A stretch of DNA of 46,146 nucleotides from Thiorhodococcus drewsii AZ1 (GCF_000224065.1 NZ_AFWT01000036.1:1-46146); one strand, 5' to 3'. Shown: positions 1-8,509, counted from the stretch's first letter. A program made the numbers and translations. The notes: generated from the sequence alone by a model not told the origin.

Positions 1-859
1 GTTGTAGACCTGAACGTAGCGGGTGATGGTTTGCTCGAGACTCTGTGAAGAATCGAAGCGTGTGGTGGCCAGCACCTCGGCGATGCGCCCATTGAAGCGC
101 TCGACCATGCCATTGGTCTGTGGGGTTCTGGGTTTGGTCAGGCGATGCTCGATGACGTGCTGGGCGCAGACCTGATCGAAGCGATGCTGCCCGGTCGGCG
201 AGCGCTCGCCCGTGGCGCAGAAACGGTCGGTGAACTCTTTTCCGTTGTCGGTGAGGATCTTGGAGAGGGCGAACGGCGCCTTGGCGATCAGGCGCTCGAG
301 AAACCCGCTGGCTGAGGCCGCCGACTTATCGTCGAGGATCTCGACGTAGACCCAGCGAGTGGCACGGTCGATCGCCGCGAAGAGGTATTTTCGGCGGTCT
401 TCATCGGGCATCTGGGGCAGGTACTTGACGTCGACATGGACGAAGCCGGGGGCGTAGTCCTTGAAGGTCTTCACCGGTCGCTTCGCGGTGTCCGCCTCCT
501 GCGGGATCAGGGACTTGAGGTTGGAGACCCCGTGGCGACGCAGGCACCGATCGAGTGCCGAACGCGAGGCCTCGGGGTGGATGAATTCGCGGGTAACCGC
601 CAACAGATCGTCGAGCGGCAGCAACAGCGTTTCACGCAGGGCCACCACGAGGACTTCCTGCTCGGGCGAGAGCGTCGTTGAGAGCCGGTGTGGGCGGTGT
701 GAGGCATCTTCGACCACCGTGCGTCGCCGCCACTTCCTCACCGTCTGGACCGAGAGGTTGTACTGGGCGGCGAGGACCTTGTTCGGCAACGTGGATGCTT
801 GCAACTCGCGACGAACCGCTGGGGTAGTGCGGGCGTTTTTGTGCAGGCGGATTTCCATC
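1..859 (-). CDS. IS481-type transposase, C-terminus cut by window edge
   Basis: Reading the reverse strand from an ATG at 859 gives an uninterrupted frame to base 2, so the protein runs off the left edge after about 286 residues. It opens with MEIRLHKNARTTPAVRREL, the typical start of IS481-family transposases, followed by a helix-turn-helix around residues 20-55 (NLSVQTVRKWRRR). An rve-type DDE integrase core follows: the first Asp in HVDVKYLP, the second in LTDNGKEF, and the Glu in NGMVERFNGR. The catalytic residues are all present in the visible part. It lies head to head with the broken Rpn gene, whose 5' end appears lost near 940, so this insertion may have removed it. The terminal inverted repeat could not be identified with confidence. 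Confidence 0.9.
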
Positions 860-947
860 GGCAATCAGGCTCCCAGGCTGTGGGCTGTTCCGCGAGCGAT
901 GGCTTTGTGGACCATGTGCTCTAGCACCTCGCGGGCTCGGAACAAAG

Positions 948-2257
948 GATAGCTCCGTCGAGGCAGATAATCACACGGGACGTAACATCTATGCCCACGT
1001 CGCGATGGTCCGCGATCTCCTGCGCGGCTTCGTACCGGGCGACTGGGTCCAGGGGCTGGATCTCACCACGCTCGAGCGCTGCAGTGGGAGCTATGTCACC
1101 GACGACCTGCGCGACCGCGCCGATGACCTGGTCTGGCGTCTGCGCTGGGGATCGGACTGGCTCTATCTCTATCTACTGCTGGAATTCCAGTCCACCGTCG
1201 ACCCCTGGATGGCGTTACGCATTCAGACGTATATCGGGCTGCTCTACCAGGACCTCATCCGCGCCGATCAGCTGAGCGCCGCCGGGCGTCTGCCCCGGTG
1301 TTGCCGATCGTGCTCTACAATGGTGCTCAGAGTTGGAGCGCCGCCGAGACGCTCGAGCCGCTCGAGCCGCTCGAGCCGCTGATCGAGCCAGTACCGCTGG
1401 CGCTCGAGGTCTATCGTCCTCGACAAGGGTATCTGTTCCTCGACGAGCAGCGTCTCGCCAAGAGTGCCAAGCTGCCCGTGCGCAATCTCAGCACGGCGCT
1501 CTTTCAGCTCGAGGCCAGCCGCAGCTCGGAGGAGGCGATGCGCATCGTGCGCACCCTGATCGACTGGCTCAAAGAGCCCGAGCAGACCGGATTGCGCCGC
1601 GCCTTCGCCGTCTGGTTTGGCCGCATCTTCCTCCCCAAACCAGGGCAATCGCATCAAGCTTCTCTAATATTCGAGAAACCTAATATCTTGCTAATTCCTA
1701 CCCATTTTGCGGCCTTCAGCCCCTTTTCGAACACGTTACAGATACGCTTCAACTGGGTACGGAGTCGCAGTCAGGGTGCCATAAGTGCAGAAGCGTGCTT
1801 TCGTTAACCGCCAAGGTGAGCAGGGAGCCTAAATTTTCAGTATTACCAACTGAAAACCGCAAAGTTATCGCTGCAAGCTATATTAGCGAATCTTGATGCG
1901 ATTGCCCTGCTCCCCAAACGCCTGCCCGGGCTTGAGCTTCCACCCCTAACTGATCTGATCGAGGTCTATGACATGCTCGCCGACAACCTGGAAACCTGGA
2001 CCGATCAATGGAAACGAGAGGGCCTGGAGCAAGGGCTGGAGCAAGGGCTGGAGCAAGGGCTGGAGCAAGGCCGTGAGGCAGCCCGGCATCTTCTCGTCCG
2101 GCTCGTCCGCCGTCGCTTTGGCCCCGCGATTGCCGAGCAGACGGCGCCGCTGCTTGCGCACATCACCGACCTTCAGCAACTCGAGGACCTGGGTGACCAA
2201 TTGCTCCTTAGCCCAGATGGCGATACCTGGCTGCGCGCGGTGAGCATCGAGCCGTAA
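948..2257 (+). pseudogene. Rpn-family (PDDEXK) recombination-promoting nuclease/putative transposase, broken
   Basis: Three collinear pieces read as one Rpn/YhgA-like protein. The first, seen from about 948 with VRDLLRGFVPGDW near 1005, carries LLLEFQSTVDPWMALRIQTY (the E-F-Q nuclease motif). The second starts VLPIVLYNG near 1295. The third is a C-terminal part from about 1910 with four copies of GLEQ before a DUF4351-like helical tail ending at 2257. Two lesions separate them. A one-base loss in the C run at 1290-1294 shifts the frame (CTGCCCCGG, where LPPVLPIV would need one more C), and a 269-bp element interrupts the gene at 1641-1909. No convincing start codon is visible upstream. Rpn proteins are known to promote RecA-independent recombination. 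This copy is unlikely to make a working protein. Confidence 0.85.
1641..1909. mobile_element. 269-bp MITE-like insertion with terminal inverted repeats
   Basis: The ends are perfect inverted copies of CAGGGCAATCGCATCAAG (1641-1658 and 1892-1909). With two mismatches the similarity extends to 30 bp (TTC-CTAATAT inside). The 10-bp sequence CTCCCCAAAC occurs directly on both sides (1631-1640 and 1910-1919), a target-site duplication. Removing element plus one duplicate (279 bp, a multiple of three) rejoins the Rpn reading frame exactly as FLPKRLPGLELPP. No transposase is encoded inside. The CAGGGC tips resemble the left end of the ISAs1-type element at 45419, and 8-10-bp duplications are usual for that family, so a non-autonomous ISAs1-like element is the best guess. 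Confidence 0.88.
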
Positions 2258-2310
2258 GTAACGCTTCAGAAACAACTGAAACAGCTCGTCTTCTAGCCCC
2301 CCTCCCCAGC

Positions 2311-2361
2311 GGGGAGGGGAGGAGGCCGAACCAACCTGTATCGGTTGTTACTGCACCATTC
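2311..2361. repeat. Left arm of ~50-bp inverted repeat flanking the DUF29 gene
   Basis: The stretch GGGGAGGGGAGGAGGCCGA followed by ACCTGTATCGGTTGTTA and a CATTCC end recurs inverted at 2913-2966 with a handful of mismatches and one or two gaps. The two arms enclose the whole DUF29 gene. A C-rich/G-rich hairpin (CCCCTCCCC AGC GGGGAGGGG) overlaps the outer end. Confidence 0.8.
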
Positions 2362-2444
2362 CTAAAGGTGCGGGGCGGGTTAAATACCCCGTCCCGCTGC
2401 AAGAAATCGACCGTCCATGCCGGGCGCGACCCTGGAGGCTCATC

Positions 2445-2912
2445 ATGACGCACCTCGCCACCCTCTATCAGACCGACTATGCCCAATGGGCACAGCGCAA
2501 CGCCGAGCTGCTGCGCGCGCACCGCTTCGATGAGCTTGATATCGAGCATCTGCTGGAGGAGCTGAGCGATATGAGCAAAAGCGACCGGCGCGAATTGCAC
2601 AGCCGTCTGCTGGCGTTGATCGCCCATCTGCTGAAATGGCAGTACCAGTTGCCCACGCTCGCCGAACGCTGGCGCGAATTCGACGGACGTAGCTGGCGCG
2701 CCACCATCGTCGAGCAGCGCGAACAGCTCGCCGATCTGCTGCGGGAATCGCCCGGTCTGAAAGCCACACTCGCAACCGCCATCGCCGCCGCCTATCCAGG
2801 CGCGGTGCGTCTCGCGCACAAAGAAACCCGGCTGCCGGCGGATCGCTTCCCCGCCGTCTGTCCCTACAGTAGCGCCCAGATATTTGACGACGACTTCTAT
2901 CCCGAGGAATAA
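2445..2912 (+). CDS. DUF29 domain-containing protein
   Basis: The 155-residue protein has the full DUF29 layout: an N-terminal YQTDYAQWAQRNAELLR segment, the conserved helix DIEHLLEELSDMSKSDRREL, a second helical stretch with HLLKWQYQ, and a C-terminal segment ending with the acidic tail FDDDFYPEE. The family is common in cyanobacteria and purple bacteria, usually in multiple copies, and its biochemical function is not established. The ATG at 2445 is preceded by GGAGG at 2431-2435, a strong ribosome site. The gene stands alone between two inverted-repeat arms, and its TAA (2910-2912) directly abuts the right arm, which suggests the gene and its repeats may have moved as a unit. Confidence 0.88.
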   Translation: MTHLATLYQTDYAQWAQRNAELLRAHRFDELDIEHLLEELSDMSKSDRRELHSRLLALIAHLLKWQYQLPTLAERWREFDGRSWRATIVEQREQLADLLRESPGLKATLATAIAAAYPGAVRLAHKETRLPADRFPAVCPYSSAQIFDDDFYPEE

Positions 2913-2966
2913 GGAATGCTGCAATAACAACCGATACAGGTTGAGTCGGCCTTCTCCCCTCTCCCC
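2913..2966. repeat. Right arm of ~50-bp inverted repeat flanking the DUF29 gene
   Basis: Inverted partner of 2311-2361. It begins on the base after the DUF29 stop codon (GGAATG, then TAACAACCGATACAGGTTGA) and ends in the C-rich CTCCCCTCTCCCC. Besides marking a possible mobile boundary, the arm could fold with its partner or act as a transcription stop. Neither role is shown by sequence alone. Confidence 0.78.
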
Positions 2967-3094
2967 AACCCTGGCCTGACAGAATCAGGGCTGGGAGCCC
3001 TGACTACGCAGGGATGGCCAGCCGCTGGACCGAACGATGATCAAGGCCCGGTACCGAGGCTGCGTTCGAGCCCGGAGCGCAGACTTTGCCCATC

Positions 3095-3148
3095 CTACAA
3101 TCCTGTGGCGTCTCGGTGTATCGAGTGGTCGAGCCGCCGTTTCAACAG
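3095..3148. repeat. 54-bp copy of the acetyltransferase 3' end
   Basis: This segment matches 3269-3322 at 52 of 54 positions, 174 bp away in the same orientation. The second copy includes the stop codon and last codons of the acetyltransferase gene, so this one is a detached duplicate of the gene end. Confidence 0.85.
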
Positions 3149-3157
3149 CCCGCGTAG

Positions 3158-3229
3158 GGCGGAACGCGATAGCGGTTCCGCCATTTTGCTCGGTATCATG
3201 ATGGCGGATCGCCCTATCGGGCATCCGCC
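3158..3229. repeat. Two-hairpin REP-like intergenic element
   Basis: Two palindromes sit in tandem: GGCGGAAC...GTTCCGCC at 3158-3182 and GGCGGAT...ATCCGCC at 3203-3229. The same pair of hairpins recurs at 24382-24405 and 24586-24611, where it is separated by another repeat. This looks like a dispersed chromosomal REP-type family rather than a gene. Confidence 0.7.
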
Positions 3230-3268
3230 TACTGGCTGAGGGTTCCTTCTTGGCTTGTTTATAGCTGA

Positions 3269-4288
3269 CTACAATCCTGTGGCGTCTCGGTGTGTCGAGT
3301 GGTCGAGCCGTCGTTTCAACAGGACACCAGCTAGATGGCGCACGGCCTGGATCAGTCCGCGCGGTTGGCGCGGATTGAAGGCGATGATCCCGTGGCGCTC
3401 GCGACGCTGGGGGGTCCAATCGCGCTTGTAGGCGTCGTCGCCCATGAGGTAGTCGATCTCGGTCACACGATCCTCCTCAATGGCATGACGCATCAGCTCC
3501 GCCGTCAACAGAGTACCGACCGAGAGCGCTCGGTAGGCCTCGTCATAGGCGAGCTTGACGATCTGCGCGCGCCCATCCTCGACCATCCAGAGCTGGGCCG
3601 CGACCGGGTGCCCCTGGATCCGGACGAGTCCGAGACGTAGCCAGCCGCGTGCCGCGGCAAGCCGACAGAGTTCGGGGATGAACTCTGGATATGGCTCTGG
3701 CTGCTTCCAACTCCTGGCATAGACGGCTTGATAGTCGGCAATGGCGGACTCCAGGGAATCGTCCAGTGCCGTCTGGACGACCAGCTCCGCATTGGCTTGA
3801 CGCTCGAGCTTGCGGCGGGCGCGCCGGAGCGTGTTGCGCACCGCCGAGGGGCGCTCGGCCAAATAGTCAGCAAAGTTTGGCGTCTTGATGGTGGTATACC
3901 AGTTGCCGAAGCGAAAGTAGCGCCCCACCAGCCAGCCTGCCCGGCGCAGCGCCGTCACACTGACGGCGAAGAAGGGGCTCTGCGGACAGAGTGGCGCGAG
4001 GTCGATGACGGCCGTGGGCGACTGCCTGTCGCGGCGGATGCGGCGCAAGACGTCACGCAATCCCTGGGGATCTGGAGGGCAGCCATCGACCGGGCCAACG
4101 ATGGGACTGTAGAAGGTTGCCAGGGATTCGACGCGCCACGGCGACGCCGCCAAGCGCATCAACGGCAAATGACAGGCGTGCGGTTGCTCCCGTGGACCCA
4201 CGGGCAGATTCAGCACCTGGGTATGGCGCGGCAGCGCCGTGCGCTTGAGCAAGGCCAGCCAGTCGGCAGTCAGATGTGGATCGGTCAT
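3269..4288 (-). CDS. BioF2/FemAB-like GNAT acetyltransferase in the exopolysaccharide locus
   Basis: The 339-residue protein has the double-GNAT fold pattern of the BioF2-like/CelD acetyltransferases: an N-terminal half with LATFYSPIVGP, a basic segment (RNTLRRARRKLERQ), and a C-terminal half with RIQGHPVAAQLWMVEDGRA, KLAYDEAYRALSVGTLL and IDYLMGDDAYKRDW. These proteins are thought to transfer acyl or aminoacyl groups to sugars or peptides, and relatives occur often in exosortase A loci. No signal peptide is visible, so it should act in the cytoplasm. It is the most distal minus-strand gene of the group that includes the GT4 enzyme, separated from it by a palindromic element. Its last codons lie inside a 54-bp duplicated segment, so the C-terminal tail (RRLDHSTHRDATGL) may be repeat-derived. 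The exact substrate is unknown. Confidence 0.8.
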   Translation of the reverse strand: MTDPHLTADWLALLKRTALPRHTQVLNLPVGPREQPHACHLPLMRLAASPWRVESLATFYSPIVGPVDGCPPDPQGLRDVLRRIRRDRQSPTAVIDLAPLCPQSPFFAVSVTALRRAGWLVGRYFRFGNWYTTIKTPNFADYLAERPSAVRNTLRRARRKLERQANAELVVQTALDDSLESAIADYQAVYARSWKQPEPYPEFIPELCRLAAARGWLRLGLVRIQGHPVAAQLWMVEDGRAQIVKLAYDEAYRALSVGTLLTAELMRHAIEEDRVTEIDYLMGDDAYKRDWTPQRRERHGIIAFNPRQPRGLIQAVRHLAGVLLKRRLDHSTHRDATGL

Positions 4289-4330
4289 CGGTCCGCCCTC
4301 CCCACCCGCTGAACGCTCATCGCCCCCTTA

Positions 4331-4440
4331 GAGGCTATCTGACATTGCAATCGCCCGAGCTGTAGGGGCGAATTCATTCGCCCTCCCGCCAGTGCCAAGG
4401 GCGACTAAAGTCGCCCCTACGAGGTTTGTCAGACGGCCTC
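4331..4440. repeat. Nested palindromic element overlapping the 3' end of the GT4 gene
   Basis: The outer arms GAGGCTATCTGACA (4331-4344) and TGTCAGACGGCCTC (4427-4440) are inverted copies with two mismatches. Inside are two smaller palindromes, GGGGCGAATTCATTCGCC and GGGCGACTAAAGTCGCCC. A related element is at 36659-36745. The element contains the stop codon (4374) and the last 22 or so codons of the upstream glycosyltransferase. Confidence 0.78.
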
Positions 4441-5669
4441 CCAGCACCTCCGACGCAACGGTCGAGCAGCGCGGCCAGTTGGCGGCTACGGGCGCGACGG
4501 CTGGCTGCGGCGATGGCCGCCTCGGCCGGAAGGCGCACCTGGGAAGGCTCGGCGACGAAACGGCTGAGCAGATTGGCGATGGCGGCAGCGTCATCGAGTG
4601 GGGCGATGGCATCGCCGCCAACAGCCCGCAACGCCTGGGCGGTGTCGCCGGCCGGATCGGTAAGCGCGACGATGGGGCGCCGGCACACCAGGTATTCGTA
4701 AAATTTCGCTGGGATCTGCATATTGCAGTTGGCGGCTTGCAGCAACAGCAGGGCATCGGCGGCGGCCATTTCAGCAACGGCTTCGGCATGCCCGATAGGC
4801 GGCAGGACTTGGACATTGGCGCTCACGCCTTGGGCTTCAGCCAGGGCCTGCAGCAGGTCGCCGTGCATGGGCGCGCGGAAGCGCAGGACGAGATGCGCCA
4901 ACCGCTCCGAACACTGCTCTTTGAGATGTCCGAGCGCTTGCATGAGCTGGGTCGGATCGCGCTCGCTCGGGTAAACGATGCCGCTGTGCAGCAGGGTGAG
5001 CTTGCCCGGATTGAGCCGATGCTCAGTCCGCTCGGTCGGGAGGGCATCCTCGCAATAACCGTTCTCAATGAGACAGATGCGCTCGCTGACCTCTGGATAA
5101 CGGTCCTGGTAGAAGCGCACCGCCGAGGGCGTGGTGAAGGTGCTGAAGGCAGCGTGTCGAATGGCTGCACGCTCGACCGCGAGAAAACTGCGCCATTGAC
5201 GCGGATCCGGCGGGTAACCCTCGTGCGCCATGGGGTCGCGGAAATCGGCGATCCAAGGCAGCCCGCTGAGCCGCGCGAGCGTCCGTCCGATTCGGTGCGC
5301 CGTCGCGATGGGATAGGTCGACCAGATGGCATCCGCCGAGTGCCTGCGCAGCAGCGCTAAACCGGCGAGCACGGCCCCAGGCCACCAGGATGCCCAGCGG
5401 TCCGGCAGGGCCAGCAGGCGCGGATAGCGTCCGGCGAGCGCGAAGTGCCGCGCGGCATCCCAGGCCGGCGCGTGCACGACCTGAATACCCGAGGGGATGG
5501 GCATCTTGCCGCGGCAGGCGTCTGCGCCATGGGCGCGAGGATGGACGCTGAGGACGAGCGGCTTCCAGCCGTGATCCGGAAGATGCTGCGCAAAGCGCAG
5601 GCTGCGCTGAAGCCCGCTCCCGCTCGTCAGCGGCGGGAAGTGATAGGCAATCATGAGGAGACGCTTCAT
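4374..5669 (-). CDS. Glycosyltransferase family 4 protein of the XrtA locus
   Basis: The 431-residue protein is a GT-B glycosyltransferase. The N-terminal donor-independent lobe opens with MKRLLMIAYHFPPLTSGSG, where the Gly-rich loop follows the first strand, and contains IWSTYPIATAH and WIADFRDPMAHEGYPP. The C-terminal lobe begins near residue 225 (KLTLLHSGIVYPSERDP) and carries the nucleotide-sugar region QIPAKFYEYLVCRRPIVAL, with the conserved Lys and Glu. It should add a sugar to the lipid-linked repeat unit at the cytoplasmic face. The gene starts 15 bp after the decarboxylase stop and is probably co-transcribed with it. The last 20 or so residues (from RPSDKPRRGDF) come from an inserted palindromic element and are not part of the family. 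Donor and acceptor cannot be predicted. Confidence 0.85.
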   Translation of the reverse strand: MKRLLMIAYHFPPLTSGSGLQRSLRFAQHLPDHGWKPLVLSVHPRAHGADACRGKMPIPSGIQVVHAPAWDAARHFALAGRYPRLLALPDRWASWWPGAVLAGLALLRRHSADAIWSTYPIATAHRIGRTLARLSGLPWIADFRDPMAHEGYPPDPRQWRSFLAVERAAIRHAAFSTFTTPSAVRFYQDRYPEVSERICLIENGYCEDALPTERTEHRLNPGKLTLLHSGIVYPSERDPTQLMQALGHLKEQCSERLAHLVLRFRAPMHGDLLQALAEAQGVSANVQVLPPIGHAEAVAEMAAADALLLLQAANCNMQIPAKFYEYLVCRRPIVALTDPAGDTAQALRAVGGDAIAPLDDAAAIANLLSRFVAEPSQVRLPAEAAIAAASRRARSRQLAALLDRCVGGAGRPSDKPRRGDFSRPWHWREGE

Positions 5670-5684
5670 CTTTGGGCTGGGCGT

Positions 5685-6905
5685 CTAGACGAGCACTTCC
5701 TGCGGCAGCGGATGGCTCAAGAACCCTGTCGGACTCGCTGTCAGCCCATAGGCCCCGGACTGCAAGATACCGATGAGGTCGCCGACGCGGGCGTGGCCAA
5801 GCGGCATGTCGACGGCCAGCCTGTCCAAGGGGGTGCAGAGCGGACCGACCACCGTGGCCGGGGTTTCAGGCTCGGACGAGATCACGCGATTGGCCACCAC
5901 GACCGGATAGTTCTTACGGATGACCTGGCCGAGGTTCCCCGATGCCGCGAGGTGATGGTGCAGCCCGCCGTCCGTGATGAGAAAGCACTGACCGCGCGAG
6001 ACCTTGCGCTCGAGGACACGGCAGAGATAGAGGCCTGCCTCGCCCACGATATAGCGACCGAGCTCGATAATGAGCTGCGTCTCCCGCAAGGCCGGAGGCA
6101 TCGGCATCATGGACTGAGCGAGTCGAGCGCCGACCTCCGCAAGGTCGAGCGGTCGATCACCAGGGAAGTAGGGGATACCGAAGCCCCCCCCTAGGTTGAG
6201 CGAATGCAGTGGCCCCGGCACATGCTCGGCCAGTCGTCCGGCGAGCGCCAGGGTATGCTGCTGGGCCTCGGCGATGGCAACGGCACTCAGATTTTGCGAG
6301 CCGGCGAAGACGTGCAGCCCCCGGAAGTCCAGTACCTCCCCATCCAGACGCGATAGCAAGATCGGCAGACGCTCGGCGTCGATGCCGAAGGGGCTTGCTC
6401 CGCCTCCCATTCGCATCCCGGAGGACTTGAGTTCGAAATCCGGATTGACACGAATCGCCACCCGCGGCCGGAGACCGAACCGGGCGCCGACCTGGGCGAC
6501 AGCAGCGAGCTGGGACTCGGACTCGACGCTGATCTGCACGCCGGCCGCGACGGCCTGCTCGAGTTCCTCGCGTCGCTTACCCGGACCCGCGAAGCTGATC
6601 CGCTGGGCCGCCATCCCCGCTTCCAGCGCTAAGGTCAGCTCACCGCCGGATGCCACATCGAAGCCGTCGACGCAGCCGGCCAGGTGCCGCAGAACAGCCG
6701 GCATCGGATTCGCCTTAACGGCATAGTGCAGGTGCAGCCCTGCGGGGAGCGCTTGTCGCAATGTTGCAATGCGCTCGCTCATGACAGCACGGTCATAGAC
6801 ATAGAGCGGCGTGCTGCCGACGCGTTCGACCAGCGCGCCAACCCGCTCGCCGCCGACGACGAGCTGATTGGCTTGGACGGCAAAGGCCAGGGGGAAAGGA
6901 TGCAT
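5685..6905 (-). CDS. PLP-dependent decarboxylase, exosortase A system-associated
   Basis: The protein is a fold-III (alanine-racemase-like) decarboxylase of the diaminopimelate/ornithine decarboxylase group, about 406 residues from the ATG at 6905. The PLP lysine is in LHYAVKANP (residues 50-60). Phosphate-binding glycines are in NLGGGFGIPY, and the catalytic cysteine and acidic residue in VVGPLCTPLD, with the QSGAYG motif close to the C-terminus. It matches the XrtA-associated decarboxylase that always accompanies the acyl-CoA ligase. The reading frame also allows a TTG start at 6917 that overlaps the ligase stop by 4 bp. The ATG was preferred because the known proteins start near HPFPLAF. 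It probably supplies a decarboxylated amino acid for polysaccharide or carrier modification, but the substrate is not known. Confidence 0.9.
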   Translation of the reverse strand: MHPFPLAFAVQANQLVVGGERVGALVERVGSTPLYVYDRAVMSERIATLRQALPAGLHLHYAVKANPMPAVLRHLAGCVDGFDVASGGELTLALEAGMAAQRISFAGPGKRREELEQAVAAGVQISVESESQLAAVAQVGARFGLRPRVAIRVNPDFELKSSGMRMGGGASPFGIDAERLPILLSRLDGEVLDFRGLHVFAGSQNLSAVAIAEAQQHTLALAGRLAEHVPGPLHSLNLGGGFGIPYFPGDRPLDLAEVGARLAQSMMPMPPALRETQLIIELGRYIVGEAGLYLCRVLERKVSRGQCFLITDGGLHHHLAASGNLGQVIRKNYPVVVANRVISSEPETPATVVGPLCTPLDRLAVDMPLGHARVGDLIGILQSGAYGLTASPTGFLSHPLPQEVLV

Positions 6906-6913
6906 TTGGCCGC

Positions 6914-8509
6914 TCAATCGCGCGGGTCCTCGATCAGACGCGGCAACTGAGCACGCAGCTGCGCACGGTCGATCTTGCCGTTGGGACTGCGCGGCAGCGG
7001 CCGCAAACGGCAGAGGATGCGCGAAGGAACCATGTAGGCCGGCAGTCTCTCGCGACAGATACCGAGCAATTGCTCGACGATGCCAGGCACTTCGGTCGAG
7101 AGGCTGACGACCAAGACCACGACTTGCCCAAGAACCGGGTGCGGCTCCGCAACGGCAGCCGCTTCGGCTACCAGACCGGTGGCGTAGACGACGGACTCCA
7201 CTTCAGTTGGACTGACTCGGTAGCCCGAGGTCTTGATCATGGCGTCGCGTCGCTCGACGAAGTAGAGATAACCCTCTTCATCGCGTTTGACCATGTCACC
7301 CGACCAGACGGCGACCTCAGAAAGGGGCAACTCGCCCGACTGGTTGGGCGCCGGCCTGAAGTGCTCTGCCGTCGCCTGCGGGTCGTTCCAGTAGCCAAGC
7401 GCCACGAGCGCCCCCCGGTGCACCAGCTCGCCGATCTCTCCGGGATCACAGGGCGTGCCGTCCGGCCGGACCACCGAAACCTCGGCATTGGGGATCGCCT
7501 TGCCGATGGAGCCCGCACGGCGGTCGATCTCCTCCGGCGGCAAGTAGGTTGAGCGAAAGGCCTCTGTGAGACCGTACATCAAGAACGGCCGCACAGGCTG
7601 CAGCTTGGCGCGCAATGCCGCCAAGGCGCGCTGAGGCATGACTCCGCCGGAGCTGGTGATGTAGCGCAGGTGCGTCTGGACGGAACTCGGCCACTCGAGT
7701 TCGGCGAGCTGAATCCAAAGCGACGGCACGGCGGCGATGCCAGTGACCTGATCGCTCACGGCCGCTCGGATGACGTCGCGAGGAAAGAGGTAGCTCATGA
7801 GCACGGCACAGGCACCAACGCGGAAGGCCGTGGTGAGCTGACTGAGGCCATAGTCGAAGCTCAAGGGCAGCACGCAGAGGATTCGGTCTCTTGCATCGTT
7901 ATCGAGATAGTCGCAGACGCTCTGTGCACCCGCAACCAGATTGCGGTGAGAGAGGACGACGCCCTTGGGCAGCCCGGTACTGCCGGAGGTATATAGGATG
8001 GCTGCGGGGTCCGTGTCGATGACCCGATGCGGAGAAACGGCCTGCGTCTCGACATCATCACCCAAGTGCCATGCGATGCACGGCGGACCGCACTCATTAT
8101 CGCTCTTCTGGGCTTCGCCCACGACGATCACGGCAGCTAAGTCTAGATCCTGCAGGCTGGACCGCAGAGCGGTTAGGCGCGGACCCGTGGTCACCAGGAT
8201 GGACGCACCACAGTTCTTCAGGATATGCACGACCTGCTCTGCTTTGAGCACCGGATTGATCGGCACGAAGACGCCGCCAGCCGCGGCAACCCCGAAGAGG
8301 CTGACGACGGCCTCCGGCGATTTATCGAGGTAGACGCCGACGCGATCGCCACGCCGCAAACCGAGCCCGACTAAACGTGCCGCTGCCGCGCTGATCTCAG
8401 CCGCCAAACGCTGGTAGGAATAGTCTCGGCCGCGGAAACGCAGCGCCGGTGCATCTGGACTGCGCTCAGCGGCGAGCAGGATGCTATGGTGGATCAAGGC
8501 GTCGATCAC
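6914..8509 (-). CDS. AMP-forming acyl-CoA ligase, exosortase A system-associated
   Basis: This is an ANL-superfamily adenylating enzyme of about 531 residues. The P-loop-like motif is AILYTSGSTGLPKGV, the A5 region is FLMYGLTEAFRSTYLP, the hinge Asp lies in VWSGDMVKRDEEGY, and the conserved catalytic Lys is in RSPNGKIDRAQL near the end. It would activate a carboxylic acid as an adenylate and load it onto CoA or onto the small acyl carrier protein encoded next door. The frame is open to 8593, but the family starts at VIDALIHHSILL, so the GTG at 8509 was chosen; there is no clear ribosome site for either start. The stop abuts the decarboxylase start. The divergent ACP gene begins 166 bp away, leaving a shared promoter region. 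Confidence 0.88.
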   Translation of the reverse strand: MIDALIHHSILLAAERSPDAPALRFRGRDYSYQRLAAEISAAAARLVGLGLRRGDRVGVYLDKSPEAVVSLFGVAAAGGVFVPINPVLKAEQVVHILKNCGASILVTTGPRLTALRSSLQDLDLAAVIVVGEAQKSDNECGPPCIAWHLGDDVETQAVSPHRVIDTDPAAILYTSGSTGLPKGVVLSHRNLVAGAQSVCDYLDNDARDRILCVLPLSFDYGLSQLTTAFRVGACAVLMSYLFPRDVIRAAVSDQVTGIAAVPSLWIQLAELEWPSSVQTHLRYITSSGGVMPQRALAALRAKLQPVRPFLMYGLTEAFRSTYLPPEEIDRRAGSIGKAIPNAEVSVVRPDGTPCDPGEIGELVHRGALVALGYWNDPQATAEHFRPAPNQSGELPLSEVAVWSGDMVKRDEEGYLYFVERRDAMIKTSGYRVSPTEVESVVYATGLVAEAAAVAEPHPVLGQVVVLVVSLSTEVPGIVEQLLGICRERLPAYMVPSRILCRLRPLPRSPNGKIDRAQLRAQLPRLIEDPRD

